This document shows, piece by piece, positions 10,885 through 31,225 of a stretch of 64,000 bases of DNA (within the stretch, counting starts at the first letter, position 1; each line of letters begins with the position of its first letter). A program made the translations under genes and the position numbers. The stretch comes from Polytrichum commune (lineage: Eukaryota; Streptophyta; Polytrichopsida; Polytrichales; Polytrichaceae), in contig OX485803.1 of NCBI GenBank assembly GCA_950295325.1, positions 37,463,554 to 37,527,553 on the forward strand, in the 5' to 3' direction. Below the pieces are notes generated by a model, which saw nothing but the letters and a program-made list of their open reading frames with translations, made no database searches and was not told where the DNA came from.

Positions 10885-13800
10885 GTTAGTCATCATTCCC
10901 ATCATTCTTCGAAGCCGTGAGGAATTTGCCAAGTGGTGGACTACTTTGAGGTAGATAATGCACCTTTTTTCTGAAATCTGTGGTGAGTCACTTCAGAAAG
11001 GCTTGAAGATGTTTTCTCTGGAAAAAATTGGCTCACATGCACATTCTCTCTGAACTATTAAGATAAGTTATTCCAACCTTAATTATGCACACTTTCAGAT
11101 GTCAAGTAGCCAATGAACGGGTAGTGCCGGCACTTAGTTACAAGCTAGCCGGTTGATTTTGAGAATTTCCGAATGCAATTGGAAAGTTTAGGAAGGGGTT
11201 CTGGAAGAAAATCAAGGTTTACAGAAATGGGCCGATTAGAAAGAAAAAAATTGCCGGCATTAAGGCAAGATGCCCTAGAGTATCCACGGCAAATTACCGA
11301 TTAAAATTTTATTTTCACGGCGGGTAGCCGACCAAATATATATATTTTAGATAATTTTTTCAATACTATGCATAGTTGGAGACTATGCCTTGTTGGCTTG
11401 TGATTTAGGGTTAGTGTGGTTTGTGGTTTAGGGTTACTTGCTTCCCGCCACAACTTCCATTCCGCAGTGGTGGAGCTTGCATTTTCGTTTGCATTATGAG
11501 TTCTAGAGTTCTAGAGTTGCTGGATTGTTGAGTGTTGTTGGATTGTTGGCCAGATGAGGAGGTAGATGACATAATTGGTGACGCTATCCCACTTTGGAAG
11601 AAGGACAGTAAGTACCGTTTTTTGTATGCTAATCCCTCTTCTTATTTGAATTCTCCTAATACAGTGAGTGTGAGTGATGTGTCTTGTTCGTTTGGGGCAA
11701 TTGATACTAACGGCAATGGTATGCAAATTTCGTGATTTTTCAATACTAACTAGCCTCTGGATAATACTTGGACCCTTTTGTGGTGCTTGTATTTTCCGAA
11801 GGCTAAATCCTTAGTCCTAATATGGTAGGGGCTTTGCTAGGTTCAACTCCTGCTAAGAATACTATTTAGACGGAAAAAAAATGGAGAGTGAATGCCCACA
11901 TTATTTAATCCTAAACACTTGAAAATAAATAAATAAATGACAATGACAATGACACATCCACCACCAAAATATAAAACCGGCCCCACTTTAAACCTTTCGG
12001 AAATTGCATAAATGAATAAAGCAAATGTCGGCTAATTGCCTAAATAGATTAGGAAATGGGGGCTATCAACCGATAAATTTTGCACTCTCTAGGCCCACTT
12101 CCGGGTAAAAATTGAAAAATCCGAGCCACCTCTAGAAAGCTCGGCAATTAGCCATTTTCTCTACAGAACTCCCCGGACTCTGCAAGTAGCTAGCTAGGCA
12201 GCTTCATATGGCCAAGTTGGTCTCATATATATATGGGCCCCTTATTCCCACCCAAGTTGACTTTACCAAACAAATCAAAAGTATTTCCTAAAATATGGGG
12301 AAAAGCTCTCGCGGTTATGTCGGAGGGGACTCAGACATTAAACACCCCCATACGAACTTTCGCGGGTGTCAGATTTGGGCGGGGGCAGCCCATCTGGGAA
12401 AATTTTGAACCCGACCGAAAATTGTTGCCCGCCCCACCCCGCTTCAAAAAAAAAACCATTGTCTTTGCATTCTTGAAGGCTGCTTGACTACAAATCCCAT
12501 ATTGAGTACACTTCGCCTTCAATGTTCAGAATCCAATATATATGTTTAACTTCCATTGAGTAAATAAAAAATTGACTGGGATTTCATTAACAAACTGAAA
12601 CTGTCAATAAAGTGTGTAATTGACTTGGAAGTCAAAGTATTACAAAACCCCCTCACTAGCACTAAGGTCATAATTTTTGTGACTTACAATATGAAATTGT
12701 CTTTGCCATTCGAAAATGACACTTAAATTGGTATGATGATTTAGTATGTATGTTTTATAATGTGTTAGGTAATGTCGTCTACTTTCACATGTATTCACAC
12801 GCACTTTGAGAAATTTTACGTCATTCTAGTTAGAAACGGTATGTTTTATAAAATTTATCAAAAAAAATCATCAAATTTGGTTATTATTTTTTACTATGTA
12901 ATAGATACCGTGTATATCCACTCATGAAAAACAAGTGATAAAATTTTGACCCATTTTGGTGATGCCTTATGTAGAAAGTAGATTTCATTTATCGCATGTG
13001 GTGTTCAACTTGACAATGGAGTGCACCTCCAGAAAGATTTCTTTTATTAAAGTTGGAGTTCTCTAGAGGCCAAGTTTGTTGTCCGAGGCTTTGAGGTTGC
13101 CCAAGAAACTTGACCTATGGAGAACTCCCCTTGGAAAAAGTGTGGCCACGTTGCCAACCATGTCATTATTTCAGCCATGTACAAAGTTGTCCATCAAAGG
13201 ACTCTTGGCTGTAGTGTAAACCACCACCGGACAAGAGTGTCACTCTCGGCCAATCAAATTTCAGAATTCCCCTGGAATTCTGGACCGGAGGACTTCTCCA
13301 CTGTAGTGTAAAGCGGCCCTAAATGTCGGTTGGAGATTGCCCACAAGAAGGCTTCAATCTCATAAAGGTGTCCACCTACTTCAGATATGTGTGGGAAAAG
13401 AGATAGCAATGTCCATTAATAATTTGGAGTTTGTGGAAAATGAAAAAATATTGTTGTTGCTTAAAGTACACTCCCTTTCCACAACCCCTTTTCACCTTGT
13501 TAAGATTTTAATTGAAGGCCTCTCTCCCAACTTCTAAAGATGTTCCAATTCTATGCCCAACATAGAATTCCTAGTCTTCCTAGTCACGTAAGCCCCTTGA
13601 TCCTTGACGTCAAATTGTCTCATTCAATCAAATAAATGTGTTTTTAATCCTTAGAATAGCACAATTTGCATTCATGTGAAGTACATAGTTGTCCACTTTG
13701 GGAGAAAAGTAGGTGTTGAAATTGGGATAATTGATGGAGTTGGGCGCTTTTACCTTAAGGGTTGGTATCACACTTTGCATGCTTGTCTCATGGCATGAAA

Positions 13801-13976
13801 TGTTTCTTCACCTAGCAGGTTGAACTCAAACTCAAATTTTATGCTCACACACTAGTAGAATCCATGGCTCAAAACGACATGCTTGTAACACTGACACAAG
13901 CAATCTACGAGGGGTCAAGATTGGGCATGTGGATTTAACAAAGAAATGGTTTGGAGCGATATTTTTGGTAGTGTTA
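10885..13976. other. Intergenic, no gene recognised
   Basis: Holds two TTTAGGG-like motifs near 11403-11435, a block at 12259-12316 resembling 8910-8965, and a GTGTAAAGCGGCCC end at about 13306-13319. The last looks like the right terminus of another H1-type element whose left end I could not find. No exon series is seen. Confidence 0.45.
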
Positions 13977-14312
13977 CATTCTAACCTCCCTAATATCATG
14001 CGTGTGGCAACCAAGGTGCACGTGCATATTAAGGAGGTCTATAGTGTGAACATTGATGCATGATAATAGAGAAATTAGCATAGCATGTGACAGTATGGAA
14101 TAATAGAAAGTCAACATTGAAATAATGACCATAATGATGACATGTATGTGTGCGAGTGTGTGTTTGAATTCTTTGGTGGATTATTTTAATGTCAAAACCC
14201 ATGATATATGGGAAAGAAATGTGACAACAAGGAGGGATATTTAAACTCAGCACATCCGTCCCCTAGGATTTTGGGTTATAAGAGAAGGGGTGACATTACG
14301 CAGGTTAGAATG
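13977..14312. mobile_element. TA-flanked miniature element, family Y, copy 1
   Basis: The ends are perfect short inverted repeats (CATTCTAACC at left, GGTTAGAATG at right), with TA at 13975-13976 and 14313-14314. The interior matches copies at 57013-57380 and 59202-59549: ATATCATGCGTGTGGCAACC near the left and GAGGGGTGACATTA-type sequence near the right. TA targets and a CCTCC terminus suggest a Tc1/mariner (pogo or Stowaway-like) relation. Confidence 0.88.
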
Positions 14313-14579
14313 TACTAGAAACCATGTTAGCTTTTGACATGTAGTTTGACTCGAGAGATAAATAAAAACGAAGAAAACTACATGTGTAAAAATCTAGAGT
14401 TCATCGATCATTTCCCGAGTATTCATGCTCCAAAAGATATTTCAAATTGCTTGTTGAAGTGTAATCTTGAGCTTTACAAATTATACAATCATAGATCCTC
14501 TCATCATGCAAATGGCTTTATTGCCATTGGAGATTATGTTGATCAATGTACAAATACCAATATAGAATCACCACTGATA

Positions 14580-15005
14580 CAGTCCAACCTCGTTAATATG
14601 ACACCCTCGATATTACAACACATTTTTGCAACACCAAACTTTTTAGTTCAAAACTCCCTCTTTATATAACTACGACACTTGATAATGCGACATTTAGAAT
14701 CTCCGGTTTGTCATATTAAAGAGGTAGTTAATGCTTGAAATTCTTTTCATCTATGTTATGTACATCTAAAATACATCCATTTTCACTTGAGAACTACTTG
14801 GGAACTTCACTTATCATTGGGAACTTAATGATAATTAGGGTTATTAGTGTAGAATGGATATGGTTAGGGTTAGAGTGGCCTCATGCCTAGTCTGTTGCCT
14901 TGTAGATGGGTGATATAGTATCACATGTATCTTGATGCTAAACGTCATCATTGATAATACGACTTTTTGTGTGTTTCCCAAACATGTCATACTAAAGAGG
15001 GAGAA
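14580..15005 (+). mobile_element. pogo/Emigrant-like element, copy 1 (right end unclear)
   Basis: Starts CAGTCCAACCTCGTTAATAT after a TA, which is the plant pogo/Emigrant terminal style (CAGT...ACCTC). It is homologous to 20942-21660 over several blocks: AATGCGACATTTAGA, AAGAGGTAGTTAATGC and CACTTGRGAACTACTTGGGA. The right end near GTCATACTAAAGAGGGAG lacks the expected CTG terminus, so the copy is probably incomplete. Confidence 0.65.
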
Positions 15006-15037
15006 CAATATTGGAAAGCACAATATAATACTGATAA

Positions 15038-15188
15038 CTTGTTTTTCATGTGTGCAAAAAGCACCATAGGGGTCCTAATAGTGACATCCAACAAACTTGT
15101 TAGATGTATTGATACCTTGTTTTTCATGTGTGCAAAAAGCACCATAGTGGTCCTAATAGTGACATCCAACAAACTAGTTAGATGTGGA
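15038..15188. repeat. 78-bp tandem duplication
   Basis: CTTGTTTTTCATGTGTGCAA begins at 15038 and again at 15116. The two units are nearly identical, differing by a few bases, so the duplication is recent. It follows directly on the right edge of the pogo-like copy. Confidence 0.9.
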
Positions 15189-15189
15189 G

Positions 15190-17006
15190 AGAGAGAAGAG
15201 AAGAAATGCTGACCTTGCGATCAGCATGATTGGAATGCCTGTTCGACCCACCCTTGGTATTATATATGCCCTCAGGACATAATACCAGTGGTGTAGGGTA
15301 TAACCCCTCTCGGGGTGGGCACTACAGTAACCAGACTAGCCAGGTGCCTATGGGCACTTCTCAGTTGGGTATACTTCCTTAGCTTTCGTTGGCATTTATT
15401 TTTGTATTTTTTTTCATTCTACTTATTAGTTCGCTAGTTGGTGTATATGGAAATCTAATAGTGGTTATGCGTCTGTTGGTAGTGGTTCGTTGTTTTCTAT
15501 TATTCTTTTGTGTAGGATTATGGACATAGCATATTGTATGGCAATAACGTTAATTTCCTCAAATGTGTCTTTGATATTTACCTTAGGGATTTTAAATATT
15601 CCTTCAATATTCTTCATAGAGGGGATGTGTGTGGCTGCCCTAGCACCAGCCGTAATGACTAATAGTGGGTCTATCTTTCAACCTCTATTGAGTATGTTGT
15701 CTATTAATGGTTTATATTTTTCTGTTTTCCTGATTATAGTTAGATGTGGACTACATATCTAACGTGTTAGGACACGTTCACACGTTGTACACCAAATACA
15801 AACATACTTTAAAGGGGAGTAGTTTCATTGTATGTCTCTTATGTTCACTTTATACGAGCTTCATAAATAGTATCTACCGTGGTCAAAACTAATATTTTAC
15901 AATACATAACACTTTACATAGAAATAGTTGAAGTTAAGTTGAGAGGTTTTGATAGTTGATTCTCTTATAAAAGGGGTTGAAAGTTGGGCTATAATAAACC
16001 CAAGCTATTCTGGCCAAGGAGAGCTTTCCGGGCCCCGCCAACATTACGATAATAATCGGGCATAATGCGTGAGTCTAGGCTTTGAGTTAAACCCGACACT
16101 GTCCCGTTGTGGGGGCCATGTATTGAGAACATGTAAACATGCTCTTAGAATGTAGTCCATTTGTTAACGAACACTAGCTTGGACATGCATTGGATCAACT
16201 TATTGTACATGGAGCATGTATAGTAAATTAATGTGTGGGGTTATTCTCATATCATCCAAGCCTGTTGTAAATGTACATATAAAGTAATGTTCGGGGCCAT
16301 CCTTGTGTCATCCCCACATGTTGCACGTGTGCTTATCAATTATGCACCGTGAAGGGTGTATACCGTAGTTGCAAATTTACAATCTTGTTTCTTTTTCATT
16401 TTTTCACCTTGTTTTAACCCCTAACTCCTAAACACCCTACCTTCCTAACCCTACACTTGGCATGTGCCATTCCGACCTGTTGCACCCTTGCATAGTACTT
16501 ACTTACAAATTAATGACCTTTGAAGACTAATATGATGTGAACTTCAATGATGGTAAATAATGTGGGTCAAGGTTTAGTGTGACCCAAATAGTAGATCTCT
16601 TGCATGAGAATAGTGTGCATAACCTACAACGTAATGTCAACTTTTGAGGATGAAAAGCATGGGATGGTAGATACTTTCCACCCACAATATTATTCCCAAT
16701 GCTTTTGTGTGTATGAGAGGTTTTGTTTTTGGTCCGCAATATATACCATAATCAACTTCTTTTTTTTGAGCAAAAGAAAATAATGAATTGAAAGTAAACA
16801 TACATAAACAACATATGACCAAAAAGACATGCATACAGTACTTCTTCTGTGGAATCTTGTGCTTTATTCAGGATATCTACATTATCTACACATCTGTACC
16901 AAAATCGAGGACCATGAGGACCAAAGGACGTGGGCTTTAAAAGCATGAACTCACAGTGTCACACACAGAATGGGTTCCAACTAGAATCACAGCCCACCCA
17001 CGTAAC
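15190..17006. other. Intergenic, no gene recognised
   Basis: A GC-richer patch at 15205-15360 contains small hairpins (GGTATTATATATGCC...GACATAATACC). The rest is AT-rich with no exon series and no matched repeat. Confidence 0.4.
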
Positions 17007-17009
17007 TTA

Positions 17010-17541
17010 GGGCCGCTTTACACCTAGAGGCCGGGCCAATTTCCCTTGAGGCCGATTGCACAAAATTTCAGCCTTTTTTGGGTTGGAGGCCGGCCTCTAC
17101 TACACATTATAATAAGATTATACCGGGGGCCAATTTTCCCATATGTAAAGGCCCTCGGGCCAAGAAGCCAAGCTAATTCAAAAAAATTAGCCTAATCCAA
17201 CGGATGTAACATAATCTAAGATAGAGCCTTTAGATTCCACATAATCCAATGGATCTAGTTCACTTAAAAAATTATACTTTATTTAAGAAGATTTTTTTAG
17301 TGGAATATGACATTGGCCTCTAGGCCAAGAATTGGCCTTCCATTTTGGGTGCACCCAATTCAACGAGCTCGGGCCGTGTCATAACATACATTTTTTAATT
17401 TAAAAAATCATACCACCAAATCGGCCCCGCCTCTAGATGTAAAGGGGTTGGGGCTGATTTGAGCCTTTTGACCAATCACAAATGAGGATTTCAAGCCTCT
17501 TACACAACGAATTGGCCCGGCCTCTAAGTGTAAAGTGGCCC
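17010..17541. mobile_element. PIF/Harbinger-type MITE (family H1), copy B
   Basis: Left end GGGCCGCTTTACACCTAGAG, right end CCGGCCTCTAAGTGTAAAGTG then GCCC. The TTA target duplication is exact (17007-17009 and 17542-17544). It is homologous along its whole length to copy A at 10358. Its right TTA is shared with the next Harbinger-like element, which begins at 17545. Confidence 0.92.
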
Positions 17542-17779
17542 TTAGGGCCAACTTCCATGTGCCGGTCCCGGTCCGTTGTTTTCAAAATAAATGGGTGGGC
17601 TGGTAAAAAGAGGGTGGTGCCATGTGCCCATCCCTCTCACCCAAGGACCGGTACCCCCCATGGATGGGTGTCCCACATTTTGTGTTGTGTAAAAGAACGG
17701 GTGCCAAAGGACCGGTGGTCCTACTGGTCACAAGGACATGTGCCAGTTAGAAAGCTCCGGTGACCGGATCAGCCGGTCA

Positions 17780-19736
17780 CCTAGGGTACACCCTTGGATA
17801 CTAAAGGCCACTTTGTTCTTCAAGTCTTTTCTTTTGAGGAGTATTCTTAGGGAACGTGTATTTTATGAGTTTTTTAGAATCTATATCTTAACTATATGTA
17901 TAAGGCAAACTAACCAAAGGAAACACTCATGAAATATTTTTAAAACATTTTTTATATTATTTAGGTGTCACAGTGTCACCAAAAAGCCTCCACCCTTCAA
18001 TTTCGTCCTAGCCCGAATGGAGAAGTTTATAATGACATGTAGAGATTTCTCTCTTTGTAACATAATGTATGATTCCAATCTATCGTTGGAATATACACAA
18101 CTTAGCCAAGTCTATACTATGTCTTCTTACACTCATTAATATCGGGTAATATCACATCCTTATACTTCTCTAAAGTCCACCCGGCCGCTTTGGCCACGCA
18201 TGCCTTCAAAGATATCCCTCTTGTGAAGCGAGTCCTTGCCGTCGACTCCACACTACTACATGAGTTCTCGCTTATTGATTCCATGAATTACATAAGTTTA
18301 AGTATTGATAAATACTTGTCACTTATTGTAGTTTTCTCCTCACGCTTCAACCACTATATTGGTTTAATGAACTAATGGTTATCCCTAATGGAACCAAGCA
18401 AACTTCCTTTGCTCCCCTAGACTTTACTAGCTAATAGTGTAACTTTCCCATTACTTCTCGGAATGTCCTGAAATTTTATCTGTAACTAGGGAGACAAAGC
18501 AAAAAATTATCTCACCAATTTGTGAGCCTAGCTCATTTTCTGTCCGACAGTTATGACCATTTTAGTGTGTCAGTCTACCCAGATTTCAGAATGTCATAAC
18601 TTCCTCTCACAGGCTCCAAAGAACTTCAAATTTTGGGAGCAATTACAAAAATCTAATTGTTTATGGCCCCCTAAAATTTCAAACTATTTTCATTTTCTGC
18701 CAAAATGTTATGGCCTTTTTAGTCTGCAACTCTTGAAAACACTTCAGAATGATATATCTCCTTCTCATCTACTTGGAATGACTTGAAATTTGTACCACAA
18801 CTAGGAAACCTAAGAACAAAGCATCCCTCAAAATTTCATGCGTTTACAAGCCTCTGTCCAGGAGTTATGCCCATTTCAGCTCGAAAATGTAGGCAAAGTT
18901 CAGAATGTCATAATAGCTGCTCCAATACTCCAAACATCCTCAGATTTTGACCATGTTTATATAAACAAGTTATTTACTAACCCTCTAAATTTCAACGAAG
19001 TATCTTCTTCTGCTCGGAAGTTATGCCCCTTACAACCTAGACTATTCAAGAAATACCCAAGAAATATGAACTCAAGTACTACAACTTGAAGCCATAAAAT
19101 ATCTTAAAATTATTCACACCAAAACTAATTCTAACAAGAGGTCAAGCCCTCTTCAAGGCCAACTAGCCTTGGCTCTCCAACTAAAAACTAAGTACACACA
19201 TGTGCTCCAATCTTGCTTCCAACACACCCACACTTATAACACGTGGGGTGCCTTGGAGCACGAAGGGAAGAGAGGATGAGTGAGGGAAGAATGAGCAATT
19301 ATATAATGAGTTTGAGGGGGTGAGCACCCTCAAGGCTCACGATAAGCCCTCGAGATCTCCTTCTATTTTGTAGGCTCTAATTCTATCTCCTAAGCCTTCC
19401 TCCCTCAAATGATCAACAAGGATCCTAATTCAAACATTTAACTAACCTTGGCTTTCTACCTACCACACTTACCAAGGTTTGTCCTTCTCCTACTTAAATC
19501 CACTCCACAAAAGCCTAATGCTTCAAACTAAGCTTTCTTCAAGCTTCATTATTTTTATATTTTTGTGAATAATCATAAATCACCAAAACACCACTTGTAA
19601 TGTTTTACAAATGTTAACAACCAATGTGGGCATCAATTTGGGCTCACACACAGTTAAAATCACTTATAAACAATGTACAATGACAATTTCAACTAAAATA
19701 ATAATAATATATATAAATATTTACATATTTCCATAG
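17780..19736. other. Interior of H2: no gene; motif-repeating tract
   Basis: Between 18586 and 18916 phrases such as CAGAATGTCATAA and AGTTATGCCCATTT recur with changes. This pattern is seen in LTRs and untranslated parts of some plant retroelements, but no LTR pair, primer-binding site or pol motif was found. The tract ends in an ATA-rich stretch at 19695-19730. Confidence 0.35.
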
Positions 19737-20518
19737 ATGACAGTAGTACCAACCTATGCATATCAACAACACATAATTTGGAATTCATTTAATAAATGTC
19801 TGGAAATCGATGTGCAAATCAAATCTTTTGGCCCCTCACACACCAAAACCCCAACTGCACCTTATGCCACAAAAACGACAGAGACACCTGGCCCCACCTT
19901 TTATCAACATGTGAACACCCATATCTAAAAGGACTTAGAATTGCAAGACATAACAAAGCGGTACACCTCATCACCCAAACGCTTCAAGCCAACAAAAACA
20001 CTCGTTACTTCACACTAACCAATGCAGGAAAAATTAACAACATATTACCGGAACAAACAATCCCTGATTGGCTTATCAAATGCTCATGCCAACAAATGCC
20101 ATGCAACTGCCAAGCTAAATTAAGACCGGACATCTTATGCATAATCGGTGCACCCAACCATGCACAAACACCCATAGCGCCTTCCTCAACACACACAATC
20201 TAATTTATCGAATTCACATACTGTCATGACAGATTCCCAGAACAATCAATCATCCGTAAACACACGAAATATGACCCATTAATAAATACCATACAAAACA
20301 ATGGATGGAAGACCAACCCCATCATTACCATCACAACCGGAGTCAGAGGAGCCATTCACGAACACTCCATTGAAAAACTAACCCAACTAAAAATCCCTAA
20401 GTCCAGCATCAAACTCCTTATGAAACATATCCACCAAAACGCCATCAAATACCTCACATACCTGATTCTAAATAAAAGGAAACTAGATAATAAACAAGCA
20501 CCCATCTCTCCGCCTTAG
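19737..20518 (+). mobile_element. LINE 3' fragment with CCHC motif and probable R2-like (restriction-like) endonuclease
   Basis: The main frame begins near 19796 and runs to TAG at about 20518, broken by one stop at 20201-20203. Upstream of 19796 the similarity seems to continue in another frame (IWNSFNKC). Visible in order: a zinc-type C-x2-C-x9-H-x4-C (CTLCHKNDRDTWPHLLSTC), then ARHNKAVHLI, then LRPDILCI, then FIEFTYCHDRF, TTGVRGAIHEHS and IKYLTYLILNKRKLD. A CCHC knuckle followed by RH, then RPD and a downstream acidic strand is the layout of the restriction-like endonuclease at the C terminus of R2-group LINEs. Known plant LINEs are mostly L1 and RTE, which carry a different N-terminal endonuclease. 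The reverse transcriptase is absent, so this is a 5'-truncated insertion. The clade assignment is inference. Confidence 0.7.
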
Positions 20519-20941
20519 TAAGGTTAGATATACTTAATGGTACACCAGAGCCCACCTCCCCACGGAGGCAAATCACCTTATACTGCATCACGGAACACCA
20601 TGATCAATACAAGGCTAACGGGCTCACATTCACGCCGGTATAAAAGTACGGGCGTTAATTTTTCTTTCTGAAAAGTTAAATGATGATGACCTCCATTGCT
20701 GGTGACCGTCATAAAGTGTCAGGTCTTATCACTCACCAAATTTAGTTAGAAAGTAGGAAATTGAAATAAACCGGCACCCCACATAGAAGTACCCCTCCAT
20801 AAAATGGGTGACATCACCCATTTTTTGGATGATCGCCCGTTTGTCATCCATTTAAAAAACGGACCGGGACTGGCACATGGAACTTGGCCCTTAGGGCAAG
20901 GTTCCCTGTAGGCTGCTAGACTTCCATGTGTTTACTAAATC

Positions 20942-21660
20942 CAGTCTAACCTCGTTAATACGACCCCCTTGATATTACGACCCATTTTGGCGAGACCCAA
21001 ACTTTGTGGTCCACAACTCGCTCTTTTATACGATAATGACACTCAATAATGCGGCATTTAGACTCTCCGTTTTGTCATGTCAAAGAGGTAGTTAATGCTA
21101 AAATTCCTTTCATCTATGTTATGCACATCCATTTTCACTTGGGAACTACTTGGGAACTTCACTTACCATCGGGAACCGAATGAGAATTAGGGTTACCAGT
21201 GCCGAATGGACATGGTTAGGGTTTCGAGTGGCCTCTCGCCTAGTATGTTGCTCGACATCATGCATGGTTGTCATCCGGCTTCTTATCATGAAACCTCTTT
21301 ATATTTCGGTGTTAATGAAATCATTGGTTTTCAAACGTTAGCAGCCTGGATTGTAAACAAAATGACAAGTCGCTAACTTGGATAGACAACACCATATATC
21401 TTCGGACTCCTATTTCAAGAGCTCTTATATAAGAACAATTGCATTCGTTTGGCGCTCTAAGCTATTACTTCATACCATCTATATTGCTTAAACTCGTTGT
21501 ATACATAATGTTAAGCTCATATTACTTACGTTTTCTCATATCCCCTCCATAGTATGACCACGTTACGCCATTTGCCATATTAACGAGAAGATGACACCTC
21601 GATAATACTTCCTACTTTTTTTTCCCGTGTTTCCCAAACGTGTCATACGAAAGAGGGAGG
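20942..21660 (+). mobile_element. pogo/Emigrant-like element, copy 2 (right end unclear)
   Basis: Begins CAGTCTAACCTCGTTAATAC and matches 14580-15005, including the last block GTTTCCCAAACRTGTCATAC at 21630-21650. It is longer than copy 1, and an inner stretch (about 21240-21590) has no counterpart. No transposase motif was recognised. Confidence 0.65.
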
Positions 21661-22712
21661 ACATGCAGTATTCCATAAAGCCCACCCACCCTCTGGCCTT
21701 TTGTGATGGGTCCCTCCTCCTCTGCCATAGCCATCCCATTGGTACACAGTCCACCTGTAGTTGCATGCAATGATGTTGGACTGAACCCGAGGGCCTCTTT
21801 AAGTTATGAGTGAATGGAATGAGGGTGGGCTTGGCTTTGCACTGGAGTGGGGAGGCAGTCATCAGTCAGGCACTGGTTGGAGTATTGGGCGGTGGAAATG
21901 AAGCCACTCGCTCTCATCATCAGTTAAGTTAGTTAGTTAGCTTCGCTAACTTAGGCACACCACCTCCGCCCCTGTACATTTGGAAAAGGGTCGCCAAGTG
22001 TGGCTCGATCTCCCTGCCATTGCATGGTGACGTCATGGCCTTTTTTCTTCATTCTTCATCAAGCCCGGGTTGCCCAGCTTATTAAACCAAACATGTATCA
22101 GTGGTCTCTCCTGAGATCCTTGATCAATTGATCGATGCTCTTGGAGCTCGAGTCCGAGTCCAACATACACTACTTTCATGCACCTTTTGACTTTGCCTCC
22201 ACACTCGGAGTGGAGTTCGTTTCCACTTGCTTCACAGTTGCAAGCTCTTGGGTGCGGCTGCATGCCCACCGGACCCGACTGCCTGTCTCGTAATTTTTTG
22301 TAACTCATACATTTCGGGCGAATCAGAGGACTCATGCATGAGAGCGGATCCTCGCTCATTTTACTCGTTCGGGTTTCGCGGTTTGGATTTTGGGTCGACT
22401 GTGTAGATACGCACGGCGAGGTTTGTTTGATTTGTGTTCATCGTGAAGAGGCAACAGAGCTTTATCACGTCTTGTAGGGGGGTTATAATTAGGAGGCAAG
22501 TTCCACTTGAGAGAGACAGGAAAGGAGGCATTTCCCTTGAGTATAAGTTGGAGCAGGAATCACATGTCCATCCGGAGGTTCTTACATTGATCCTGTGCAG
22601 GCATCTATCTATCTTTCTATCTATCCTCTGTCAATTAGTTGACGTTAACGGTCACGCAGCTGCACGCGGAACTGAGTTCTGAGTCTTGCAAGAAAATACA
22701 GCATCAGCAGCG
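21661..22712. other. Upstream region of the beta-glucosidase gene
   Basis: No gene is recognised. This stretch is less AT-rich than the surroundings and should contain the promoter and 5' UTR of the plus-strand gene starting at 22713. A TATCTATCTTTCTATCTATC microsatellite lies at 22605-22624. No TATA box could be fixed with confidence. Confidence 0.4.
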
Positions 22713-30258
<7,546 letters not shown>

Positions 30259-30897
30259 GGTAAAAAATTTGGGCATGGGCAAAAAGGCTCAATACAATTC
30301 AAGTAGTACATGTACAATATGTAGAACAAAAACTACAAATTTATAGCAGGAAAATTCCATTTTTAGGGGGATGAGGAATAAAATTGAACTGTGGTTCTCT
30401 TTTCTGTTCATTCAAAGCCACCTTACAACATGGCTTAAATTTCATTAACTTATATCAATTTTCAGCCAACTTGGTCCTTGGTGTACATATTGTAGTTCAA
30501 AAATCTTTCCTTGCCTAGTACTACCTATTCACTATGCCATTCTTCAGGTCACTTAATCTTCCAAAACATTCTGCAATCAAACAATTCTCTCCAGTAATAG
30601 TGGTGTGGACTTCTTACGGTTTCCAGCTTTTATACATTGTGTAATACCTTTCACATAGAGTAACTTCAACCTGTATTGTCATCCAATATTGAGGTATTGA
30701 GGTCAGGGTTGAGGTTGGAGTGGGCATGTGATTCTGACTTGACCTATATTGGCATTCAATATTGAGGTGCGAGATTTTTGGCTGCATAAAGACATTCCAA
30801 ATATATTCATTCAAATTGCCTCAATATGCAGTGAAACCAAGGTATACAAACTCTTAAATTCCATTTCTTTCAGTCATTTGTTATACCGGTAAGCTGG

Positions 30898-31225
30898 AAG
30901 GTAGACATGCCTAATTCCAACACAACAAATATCTAGACCCCTATATTAAGTGGTATGTGGTTAGGTGCGGAATTAAGAACGGACAAGGTTAGGACTCTGT
31001 GTTCAAAATATGCTAAACATTCGAGGTCCTGTATGACCAATTCATGAGCACATAAATCTTCACTGTCATAATGAAGAAGGTATTCATGTGAGCTCTAAAA
31101 ATTATGGGGCAAATGGCTACATGCACGATTTGGATTTGCTAACAATCTTGCATTGATTGCGTGTTTCATATCCTACGAAAAGTGGGTGCAGAGAGAATAA
31201 TATCCAAATTACCCACATCTACCTT
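30898..31225 (+). mobile_element. Dispersed repeat D1, copy just downstream of the beta-glucosidase gene
   Basis: Starts AAGGTAGACATGCCTAATTC and ends CCCACATCTACCTT, giving the clearest pair of D1 terminal inverted repeats (AAGGTAGAYRTG). It lies about 640 bp after the stop codon. Confidence 0.82.

Larger units (their letters stand above)
17545..20890. mobile_element. Larger Harbinger-like element (H2) carrying nested insertions
   Basis: Left end GGGCCAACTTCCATGTGCCG and right end CGGCACATGGAACTTGGCCC in imperfect form (the right end reads TGGCACATGG), inverted over roughly 35-40 bp. TTA flanks it on both sides (17542-17544 and 20891-20893). The outer 200 bp at each end look like the original element. 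The middle holds other material: an AT-rich tract with repeated CAGAATGTCATAAC-type motifs (18586-18916) and a LINE 3' fragment at 19737-20518. No Harbinger transposase was found inside. Confidence 0.85.

Noticed and set aside
22434..22682. 82-codon frame just upstream of the beta-glucosidase start
   Set aside because: TTG start, no domain, and it lies in the likely 5' UTR or promoter.
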